From contig JAOADJ010000019.1 in the NCBI GenBank assembly GCA_026417375.1, positions 1 to 61,170 of the forward strand: DNA of 61,170 nt, in the 5' to 3' direction. The stretch comes from Melioribacteraceae bacterium (GTDB lineage: Bacteria; Bacteroidota; Ignavibacteria; Ignavibacteriales; Melioribacteraceae). This document shows, piece by piece, positions 36,057 through 43,285 of this stretch (position 1 is its first letter; each line of letters starts with the position of its first letter). The translations under genes and the position numbers were made by a program. The notes under the pieces were generated by a model, which had not been told where the DNA came from, made no database searches, and saw nothing but the letters and a program-made list of their open reading frames with translations.

Positions 36057-37715
36057 TCAATTTGATAAAACTCCAAAAACAAAAATTGCAGTTGCATTTC
36101 CTACTATTGTTGGCTCATTGGTAATGTAATCATTTCTATCATCGCGATAATAATTATCATTAGTTTGAAAACGTGCATATGGATCAATTTTTTCATATGG
36201 AATTTTTAATTTATCAACAAATTCTTTTGAAGCTGGACCTGCAGCAAAACCTCCTGGTAATTTACCTTTTAAATATCCAATCTGATGATGAAAATTTTTT
36301 GAACTGTTTTTCCCAATCCCATTTATAAAACTTATGCCCCAGGGATTTCTTCCCAAAATATAATCTCTTGAAAAAACAGAAAGTGAATCATAATTATTTT
36401 TACCATTAATTCTTTTATATAAAATATTTTGCAAAGTTATTCCAAGTAAAGTAACATTTGTTCCCCAAGAAGAAGAAACAGCTTTTCCAAAAACATTTCC
36501 ATTTTTCAATTTATTAAAATGTTCAAGATTATTTTTTAAATAATCAGAAAAACGTGTAATAAATTTAGCTAATCTGTAATGAGCTAATGAATTAACATCT
36601 CCCCAGCTCCACCAAAAATCCGATTTAGCTGAATCAGCATAAATTGCAGCATCATTTAAATAATTTGATTTCATTGTTGATAAATATAGTTCAATTGCAC
36701 CAAGTGACAATTTACCGTAAAAATTTTTATCAATATAAACACCTATTCCACTACTATCAACATCTTTTACTTGTTTGTGAATTGAATATATTTTTTGTGC
36801 ATTATCTAAACATTGATTTGCAAATTCCGGATAATTTAATTTCTCTTTCCAAATTCTGTAAGCTAAAGCTAAAGTAGCTGAATAAATACCAATTAAATTT
36901 TTACCTATACCAACAAACGCAGGGCGATCAAAACCTAAAGGATCATTTTCGGGCATTCTCCAGCCGACATCATGATCACGCATATCTTGAACTTGAGTAA
37001 TTAATTTATTTTTTTCAAAGTAAGCTCTGTTAAGCCAATCTAAACCGATTTTAGCTTCTTCTAAAATATCGGGCACGTTATTTTTATTTTTATCAAACGA
37101 AAATTTCTCGGGAGCAAATTCGTATGAAAATAATAGCATGTAAGTAGAAAATGCAGTTGTGTTTAAATTTTTAATATAATCACCTGCGTCATGCCAACCA
37201 CCAGTTACATCAATTGATTTTGATGAGCCTTTACCATTTTCAATGATACTTGTTGCATCGGAAATATGACAAACATCATGCAATAATGGTGACGTATAAC
37301 CACATCTCTGGACTTTAAAGAAATCAAGTAATGATTCCGCAATCCCATTAAAAATCTTATCATCAATTTTAAATAAGTAAGATTTTTGTTTACCAAATTG
37401 TAAAAAATATTCCCCTTTTTTATTTAATGAAGAAAAATCTAAAAGATAACTGAATAAAAATTTTCCATAAGAGCCTTTACTTTCCTGAAATTTTAATGTT
37501 ACTACTTTCTCGTTTTTAACATTGTAAACAAAAACTTCCTTACCTTTCAAATTATTATTGGATAATACTACAGCAGTTTTAACATCACCTGGCAAAAAAC
37601 CCAATTGATTAGTTCTTATAAAAACTTCCTGCTCATCTTTAACGCTTGTTTGACAATTTGATGCACCAAACAAAAAGAATAAAAATATAAATAAATTAAT
37701 TCTAAAAAATTTCAT
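36057..37715 (-). CDS. Glycoside hydrolase family 9 enzyme, exported (endoglucanase-like)
   Basis: A 552-aa protein with hydrophobic leader INLFIFLFFLFGASNC; the Cys could be lipidated although Asn at -1 is atypical. Residues 30-115 form the Ig-like CelD_N domain (VFIRTNQLGFLPGDVKTAVV). Residues 125-550 are the (alpha/alpha)6 GH9 barrel with catalytic Asp in GGWHDAGDYIK, the conserved YILGRNPWGISFINGIG and the C-terminal acid in DYITNEPTIVGNA. GH9 enzymes hydrolyse beta-1,4-glucans and some glucosaminides. Located just upstream of the exopolysaccharide operons on the same strand, it may trim or degrade that polymer. It follows the hydroxylase gene by 11 nt. Confidence 0.9.
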   Translation of the reverse strand: MKFFRINLFIFLFFLFGASNCQTSVKDEQEVFIRTNQLGFLPGDVKTAVVLSNNNLKGKEVFVYNVKNEKVVTLKFQESKGSYGKFLFSYLLDFSSLNKKGEYFLQFGKQKSYLFKIDDKIFNGIAESLLDFFKVQRCGYTSPLLHDVCHISDATSIIENGKGSSKSIDVTGGWHDAGDYIKNLNTTAFSTYMLLFSYEFAPEKFSFDKNKNNVPDILEEAKIGLDWLNRAYFEKNKLITQVQDMRDHDVGWRMPENDPLGFDRPAFVGIGKNLIGIYSATLALAYRIWKEKLNYPEFANQCLDNAQKIYSIHKQVKDVDSSGIGVYIDKNFYGKLSLGAIELYLSTMKSNYLNDAAIYADSAKSDFWWSWGDVNSLAHYRLAKFITRFSDYLKNNLEHFNKLKNGNVFGKAVSSSWGTNVTLLGITLQNILYKRINGKNNYDSLSVFSRDYILGRNPWGISFINGIGKNSSKNFHHQIGYLKGKLPGGFAAGPASKEFVDKLKIPYEKIDPYARFQTNDNYYRDDRNDYITNEPTIVGNATAIFVFGVLSN

Positions 37716-37726
37716 GAATGAATAAG

Positions 37727-38350
37727 TTAATTTTTAATTTTAAAATCAGTTCCAAAAACATAATCCCATGTAGGTTGACTTACACCAAAACCTAATTCTG
37801 GATTTTGATAATGATGTTTTGCATGATGATTTTTTAATGCAAGCAATAATTTGTTACGAAAATTAAAATGATGAATTGCATAATGAGTAATATCATAAAA
37901 TAAATAACCTGTTAAAAAGCCGGCAAAGAATGGTGCAACAATTACATTTCCTAAAATCTTTAAATAGAAAATAAAAAAAAGAGTTGCTAAAGGTAAACTT
38001 ACAGCCGGAGGCATCACTAATCTTTTGGAATCTTTTGGATAAGCATGATGAACACCATGCATTAAAAAATGTAATCTGTTACCTAATTCACTTTTGGGTT
38101 GATAATGAAAAACAAATCTATGCAAAAAATATTCTGTAAAAGTCCAAACAAATATTCCAACTAGAAACCATAACAAAATAATTTTTAAGGATAACCCAAA
38201 AAGAAAAATCGCTCTATAAAAAAAGAAAAAAATAATTGGTGAAAAAATCCATATCGGGACAGTCCAATGAACTCTTGATAACTTTTCTAATAAATTATTT
38301 TCAAACAATCTCACAGTTTCATCTTTATTAGAAATAAAATTCTTTTTCAT
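37727..38350 (-). CDS. Fatty acid hydroxylase superfamily protein (FA2H-like)
   Basis: A 207-aa integral membrane di-iron enzyme. Four predicted membrane segments surround the histidine clusters: HRFVFHYQ, HFLMHGVHHAYP, DITHYAIHHF and NHHAKHHYQNPELGFG. This arrangement, including MHGVHHAYPxD, matches sphingolipid/fatty-acid 2-hydroxylases rather than sterol desaturases. In Bacteroidetes relatives such enzymes alpha-hydroxylate sphingolipid or lipid acyl chains. Apparently co-transcribed with the GH9 gene 11 nt downstream. The lipid substrate is inferred only from the family. Confidence 0.9.
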   Translation of the reverse strand: MKKNFISNKDETVRLFENNLLEKLSRVHWTVPIWIFSPIIFFFFYRAIFLFGLSLKIILLWFLVGIFVWTFTEYFLHRFVFHYQPKSELGNRLHFLMHGVHHAYPKDSKRLVMPPAVSLPLATLFFIFYLKILGNVIVAPFFAGFLTGYLFYDITHYAIHHFNFRNKLLLALKNHHAKHHYQNPELGFGVSQPTWDYVFGTDFKIKN

Positions 38351-38403
38351 AACAATTCATATTTTTTTTATAAATATAAAATTAAATTATAATAACACTC
38401 AAA

Positions 38404-38444
38404 TATTAAAAAAAAGGGTGACATAAAAACATCACCCTTTTAAT
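38404..38444 (-). terminator. Rho-independent terminator after the membrane microprotein
   Basis: AAAAGGGTGA / TCACCCTTTT stem with a 10-nt loop, extended by outer A/T pairing and followed on the minus strand by a T run, 24 nt after the microprotein stop and just upstream of the hydroxylase gene. Confidence 0.8.
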
Positions 38445-38467
38445 ATTAAAATTATTTATAAAATAAT

Positions 38468-38560
38468 TTATGAAAAATAAGTTACGTGGCAAGCATAGAG
38501 AGCTAAACCAATTGCTGCCAGAACTAAGAAAATCATAATTGATGCACCTAATTTTCTCAT
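38468..38560 (-). CDS. 30-residue single-pass membrane microprotein
   Basis: A 30-codon ORF starting MRKLGASIMIFLVLAAIGLA and ending ACHVTYFS. A positively charged start, one hydrophobic helix of about 18 residues, and a Cys-His pair at the far end. AAAGGAAA is a strong Shine-Dalgarno 5 nt before the ATG, and a terminator follows 24 nt after the stop, so the whole looks like a genuine transcription unit, perhaps the tail of the T9SS-protein transcript whose stop is 33 nt upstream. I recognise no family. Confidence 0.6.
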   Translation of the reverse strand: MRKLGASIMIFLVLAAIGLALYACHVTYFS

Positions 38561-38592
38561 TTAAATTTCCTTTTTCTCTCTATGTAATAAAA

Positions 38593-41500
38593 TTATTTAA
38601 TTAACAACATCTTTTTAACAGCAACAAAATTGCCTGCAGAAATTCTGTAAATATAAGTTCCGGTGGAAACTTTGTTTCCAAAATTGTCGTCACCTTTCCA
38701 TTCAATCGAATAATTTCCTGCAGCACTCTCTTTGCTTACCAATGTTTTAATTTCTTTGCCTAACATATCATAAATTTTTATTGTCACAAATGTATTTTCA
38801 GGTAATGAATATTTAATTAAAGTAGAAGGATTAAATGGATTAGGATAATTCTGCTCTAATGCATATTCAGTTGGTATTGATATATCTTCTACCGCTGTAA
38901 CTTTTGCATTTGTTATAAACTGACCAACGTTTGAATACAATGATGAATTATTACCTGCATTTGATTTAACTCGCCAGTAATATGTTGTATTATCTTTTAA
39001 TCCGGTAACAGTATAAAAGTTTTGTTTCAAATCGTTTACAACTTTTGAATTTGAGAAATTGTTATTATCAGAATATTCTAAAGTATATGTTAGGCTGGAT
39101 TTTGATTGAGCAGGTATTGCCCAAGATAATGTGGCGGTGGTTGTTTTTAATTGAACATTATTAATTGGACTTCCAACTAATGGTACTACTGAACTTGCAC
39201 CGGGATCAATTACAAAATTTCCGGTTGCAGAAGTACTACTTCCGCCACCAGTGTAATGTGCTGTAACTTTCCAATAAATTGTTGCACCAGCATTATCATT
39301 ATTAGATGGTAATGTGTAAAAATTATCAGTTATTCCATTTATAGTTTGTGTGTAAGCTGGTGATGGACCACTTACAAACCCAGCAGTATTACTATATTGA
39401 AGTGTATAAGAAGTAATACTTGATATATTACCAGTTGCATACCAATATAATGTTGGAGTTAATGTAAACACTGTCAGCCCACCAATAGGTGCTGATAAAT
39501 ATACATCAACCGCTGTTGTTGATGTTGAAATTGTAAATGAACCTTGCGACCATGGTGTGATAACTATATTTAAACTGTTCCTTCCGGCTATTGCCCAGTA
39601 ATATGTTGTTCCAGCTGTTAGTGTATGACCTGTCCAATCATCCCAATATGTTGAACTATTTAATACAGAACTTGATAAAACAGTTCCGTTTGTATTCCAC
39701 CAGGTTAAACCAGTTGGAGTGGTACTAGAATATTTGATTATGTAATGATCTATATCTCCTAAATTACCATATAAATACCAATATAAAGTAGGTGTTAAAC
39801 TATAAACATAAGGATTACCAACAGGCCATGAAGCTATAGGTGATCCAGTTCCTAAACTTGAACTTACTACAAATGAACCAACTGATGAATTAAAATTACC
39901 ATTTGTACCTTGTGCTACTACATACCAATTATAAGTACTACCAGCTGCCAATGTAAATGGATTTCCTGACATATCTAAATATAAGTCAGTAATATTATCA
40001 GCAACTTGAGTGTAAGAACCTGAAGTAGACAATTTTATATAAACATCAAAAACAACACCCGCAGTTGATGCTCCTGTGTACCAATACAATGTTGGAGTTG
40101 TTGTATAAATTGTTAAGCCACCTGTTGGATATGCTAAATATGGTGTTGTTGCAAAACCATTACCCTGTACTACAAAAGATGAAGAACTTGATGATAAAAC
40201 TTGTTGTTCACCTGCAACACCTTTCTTGTACCAACATAATACTTTCCAATAATATGTTTGACCTGTTGTTAAAGCTGTATTTGTCCATAACTTCTCTAAT
40301 GCATTAATATTAACAATAGAATCAACTCCAGTTGTAAAAGTATTATTGGTAGCAATAATTAAGGTGAAGTTCAGATTTGTTAAATTGTTAGTTCCAATGT
40401 ACCAATAAAAAGTTGGTGTGTTTGTATAAACTGGCATTCCACCAATTGGATAAGAAAGATAAGGTGTAAATGCACCTGATTTTGTTGTGAAATAATAAAT
40501 TCCAGAATAACTTATAATTTCATTGGAAGAATTTTTAACAACAACTCTCCAATAATATTTTTTATTTGCTAATAAATTTTGAGCATATGGCAGCTGAGAA
40601 AGCAGGTTTGTCAAAATAATAGTATTTGCACCATCCCATTCAGCTAAAGTTGGTTGTGTTGCTTTTTGATAATATTGAATAACATAAGTTAAAGTTCCAT
40701 TTCCATTTAAGGACTGGAATGAAAAATATGTTGGATTAAATTCTACATTAGTAGAAGTATTAATTGGATTTATCGGTAAAATTGTAACAACTGGAATTGT
40801 TTTAAAAGAATAAGTAGTTGACCAGGATGAATAATTACTTCCTTGTTTTGCTCTTACACGCCAATAATAATTAGTATTATTTAATAATTTTCTTGCTTCA
40901 ACTAAAGTTACTGTAGTTGCAGTAGCAAATGTAGAATCAAAAACTGTTGTGGCAAAAGTATTAATTGTAGATATTTGAATTTGATATTCTACACTACCAC
41001 TTCCAGTCCAAGTCCATGTAAAAGTTGGTTGAATTGGAACACCAGTTAAAGTATTAGCCGGGGTGCTTAAAGATGGAGTTGGTGTAGATAGTGTCGTTAC
41101 ATTCGTTTCATTTGAAGCTACACTAGTGTAAGTTCCATCATTTGCTTTTACTGAATAATAATAAGTAGTTCCTGAACTTAAACCTGTTACAGAATAGATT
41201 AAAACATTTCCAACATTACTATCGTTAATAATATCTGTTCCATTTGGAGTTGTACCAACTCTTAAAATATAGCTTGTTGCACCACCGTTTGTATGTGCAG
41301 TCCAATTTGCTGAGAAACTTGTTCCAGTAATTGCCGTAGCCGCTGTTGTTGTTGGTGGACCTAAAATAGTTATAAAAGTAAATTCAGAAGATGAACTCAT
41401 TAAAATACCATCATCATAAACATCAACTGACCAATAATAAGTTGTGTTATTTTGAGCAGAAGCTAAATTAATATTTTCTTGAGAGGATGTTACACTTGAA

Positions 41501-41733
41501 GGAGGCGAATGATAAAAGTCATTTCCTCCAGATGAAATTCCTATTTTTACTCTGTAGTAATCATCTTCACTGCTTCCATCATTTTCAAAACTATAATCAC
41601 TCCAATCGAATGTAATTGAAGATAAAGAAATTCCGGCGGCTCCATTCGTTGGGAAAGTTAAAGTTGGTTGAGCATTATTGATATTATATCCAATTAATAT
41701 CAACAACATTAAAATAGTCCATTTGATTTTCAT
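38593..41733 (-). CDS. T9SS-exported multi-Fn3 surface protein
   Basis: A 1046-aa secreted protein. Signal peptide MKIKWTILMLLILIGYNINNAQ is followed by about nine beta-sandwich (Fn3-like) modules, including at least four near-identical units carrying TPTLYWYxxG (residues about 430-830). A type IX secretion type A sorting domain occupies residues about 955-1046, with ALEQNYPNPFNPSTLIKYSL and the final GTYIYRISAGNFVAVKKMLL. The mature protein is thus delivered through the Por/T9SS translocon to the surface or medium; T9SS genes are not in the window. The ATG at 41733 follows AAAGGTG; the GTG two codons earlier lies in that site. Ligand unknown. Confidence 0.9.
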   Translation of the reverse strand: MKIKWTILMLLILIGYNINNAQPTLTFPTNGAAGISLSSITFDWSDYSFENDGSSEDDYYRVKIGISSGGNDFYHSPPSSVTSSQENINLASAQNNTTYYWSVDVYDDGILMSSSSEFTFITILGPPTTTAATAITGTSFSANWTAHTNGGATSYILRVGTTPNGTDIINDSNVGNVLIYSVTGLSSGTTYYYSVKANDGTYTSVASNETNVTTLSTPTPSLSTPANTLTGVPIQPTFTWTWTGSGSVEYQIQISTINTFATTVFDSTFATATTVTLVEARKLLNNTNYYWRVRAKQGSNYSSWSTTYSFKTIPVVTILPINPINTSTNVEFNPTYFSFQSLNGNGTLTYVIQYYQKATQPTLAEWDGANTIILTNLLSQLPYAQNLLANKKYYWRVVVKNSSNEIISYSGIYYFTTKSGAFTPYLSYPIGGMPVYTNTPTFYWYIGTNNLTNLNFTLIIATNNTFTTGVDSIVNINALEKLWTNTALTTGQTYYWKVLCWYKKGVAGEQQVLSSSSSSFVVQGNGFATTPYLAYPTGGLTIYTTTPTLYWYTGASTAGVVFDVYIKLSTSGSYTQVADNITDLYLDMSGNPFTLAAGSTYNWYVVAQGTNGNFNSSVGSFVVSSSLGTGSPIASWPVGNPYVYSLTPTLYWYLYGNLGDIDHYIIKYSSTTPTGLTWWNTNGTVLSSSVLNSSTYWDDWTGHTLTAGTTYYWAIAGRNSLNIVITPWSQGSFTISTSTTAVDVYLSAPIGGLTVFTLTPTLYWYATGNISSITSYTLQYSNTAGFVSGPSPAYTQTINGITDNFYTLPSNNDNAGATIYWKVTAHYTGGGSSTSATGNFVIDPGASSVVPLVGSPINNVQLKTTTATLSWAIPAQSKSSLTYTLEYSDNNNFSNSKVVNDLKQNFYTVTGLKDNTTYYWRVKSNAGNNSSLYSNVGQFITNAKVTAVEDISIPTEYALEQNYPNPFNPSTLIKYSLPENTFVTIKIYDMLGKEIKTLVSKESAAGNYSIEWKGDDNFGNKVSTGTYIYRISAGNFVAVKKMLLIK

Positions 41734-41772
41734 AAGCACCTTTCAAAAAAATTAAATAAATTTATTTTTAAC

Positions 41773-41850
41773 TCGGCTGGAGCTATAATACAACTGTATT
41801 TAATTTTTTAATTAAAATGTAAATAACAGTTATTAACTATTTTCGGCTGG
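41773..41850 (-). promoter_or_regulatory. Two CCAGCCGA motifs upstream of the T9SS Fn3 gene
   Basis: Minus-strand CCAGCCGA at 41773-41780 and 41843-41850, 70 nt apart (close to seven helical turns), 39 and 109 nt before the start codon. The motif recurs at 25935. The rest of the 41734-41990 intergenic region is AT-rich, with nothing else recognisable. Confidence 0.35.
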
Positions 41851-41990
41851 AATCTAGAGTAAAATTTATGAATCAATATTAATTAAGCAAGAATTTTTTT
41901 TTAAAATTTTTATTAAACAGAATTAATTTTCTGCAATTAATTAAACTAATTATAAAACATTCCGATAATTAATTAAGGACAAAATAAATT

Positions 41991-42380
41991 ATGTTAAGAT
42001 TAAAAAAAGAAAAAGTTGATTTTTTAATTTCTCATATATGGAGAGAAGGTTATTTAACCTTAAGTAGAAAATATGGGAAATATCTTCCTGCCCCGCCAAA
42101 AGTTGGTGGATATGAAGTTGATGCTATTTCTAAATTTAAAAATAAATATGCAATTGGAATTTTTTTAAATGAGAATGAATTTGATGATGAAAATTTTTTA
42201 AACAAAGTTAATTCTATATTACGATTTAAAGATTTCAATTCGCAAAATAAAGTCACACTATTTATTGGAGTCCCATCTAAATTACTACTAAAAGCAACAA
42301 TATTAATTTCATCATTAGAAATTGAAAAACAAAAAAGTATAAAAATTATTTCTCTTCAAGAAAATTATACTAATAATTAA
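41991..42380 (+). CDS. Conserved-looking small protein, function unknown
   Basis: A 129-aa cytoplasmic protein without signal peptide. The segment KYLPAPPKVGGYEVDAISKFKNKYAIGIFL has the E-x-D followed by a beta strand seen in restriction-endonuclease-like folds, but the expected E-x-K is absent, so no nuclease is claimed. The second half alternates strand and helix (NKVTLFIGVPSKLLLKATILI). AAGGA lies 12 nt before the ATG. It precedes the envelope operon, separated by 89 nt containing a promoter candidate, so it is probably its own unit. Confidence 0.55.
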   Translation: MLRLKKEKVDFLISHIWREGYLTLSRKYGKYLPAPPKVGGYEVDAISKFKNKYAIGIFLNENEFDDENFLNKVNSILRFKDFNSQNKVTLFIGVPSKLLLKATILISSLEIEKQKSIKIISLQENYTNN

Positions 42381-42404
42381 ATTATCTTTAATTCAAATCA
42401 TTTC

Positions 42405-42433
42405 TTGACATTTACTATAAGTGAACCTATTTT
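42405..42433 (+). promoter_or_regulatory. Promoter candidate of the uppS-bamA-lpx operon
   Basis: TTGACA, 17-nt spacer and TATTTT end 36 nt before the uppS ATG. The spacing is optimal for a housekeeping sigma factor and this is the first intergenic space before eight closely packed genes. Confidence 0.5.
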
Positions 42434-42469
42434 TTCGAGCCAAATTTGAGGGCAAGAGAAATTATTGAT

Positions 42470-43285
42470 ATGAAATTAAATGAAGTTGACATAAAAGAAA
42501 TAGAAAGAATAAAAGCAAAAGGAAATATTCCTGAACATATAGCAATTATAATGGATGGAAATGGAAGATGGGCTAAAAAAAGAAATCTTCCAAGAATAGC
42601 AGGTCATCATCAAGGTGTTGAATCTGTTCGTCAAGCTGTTGAAACTTGTGTTGGTCTTGGTGTTAAAATTTTAACTCTTTATACTTTCTCAACTGAAAAC
42701 TGGAAAAGACCAAAAGATGAAGTTTCTACTTTGATGCGATTAATGGTAAAAAGTTTAAAAGATGAAACCGATGAATTGCATAATAATAAAATTAAACTTG
42801 TTGCAATTGGTGATTTAAATTCATTACCAAATATTGTTCGTGAAGAATTACAACTTGCAATGGAAAAAACTTCACATAATGATAAAATGATTTTAAATCT
42901 TGCTCTTAGTTATAGTGGTAGATGGGAACTTGTTGAGACAATAAAAACTATAAGCAGACAAGTTCTTGAAAATAAATTAAACCCGGAAGAAATTACTGAA
43001 GAATATATATCAGATAATTTATTAACTTCAGGAATGAAAGATCCTGATTTATTAATAAGAACGAGTGGTGAATTTAGAATTAGCAACTTTTTACTTTGGC
43101 AATTAGCATATACTGAAATTTTTATTTCAGATGTTTTGTGGCCAGACTTCCGTTGTGCTAATCTACTTGAAGCCGTTCAGGATTATCAAAAACGTGAAAG
43201 AAGATTTGGTTTAGTAAGTGAACAATTATCCAACAACTCAAATAGTGTAAATGATGTTAAAATTCACTCCAAACAAGCAATTTAA
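42470..43285 (+). CDS. uppS: Isoprenyl transferase (undecaprenyl pyrophosphate synthase)
   Basis: Cis-prenyltransferase that condenses isopentenyl pyrophosphate with farnesyl pyrophosphate to give the C55 lipid carrier for peptidoglycan and O-antigen. Signature motifs are HIAIIMDGNGRWAKKR (catalytic Asp), GHHQGVESVRQAVE, YTFSTENWKRP and the late DLLIRTSGEFRISNFLLWQLAYTE. From the ATG at 42470 it is 271 aa, near the family norm; a TTG at 42446 would add eight residues with no conservation. The 3' end overlaps the bamA start by 35 nt, tying lipid carrier synthesis to outer-membrane assembly. Confidence 0.95.
   Translation: MKLNEVDIKEIERIKAKGNIPEHIAIIMDGNGRWAKKRNLPRIAGHHQGVESVRQAVETCVGLGVKILTLYTFSTENWKRPKDEVSTLMRLMVKSLKDETDELHNNKIKLVAIGDLNSLPNIVREELQLAMEKTSHNDKMILNLALSYSGRWELVETIKTISRQVLENKLNPEEITEEYISDNLLTSGMKDPDLLIRTSGEFRISNFLLWQLAYTEIFISDVLWPDFRCANLLEAVQDYQKRERRFGLVSEQLSNNSNSVNDVKIHSKQAI

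Noticed and set aside
43251-43285. The 35-nt overlap of uppS and bamA as a possible frameshift or fusion
   Set aside because: Both proteins are complete with normal ends and a proper signal peptide in BamA, so it is an ordinary gene overlap.
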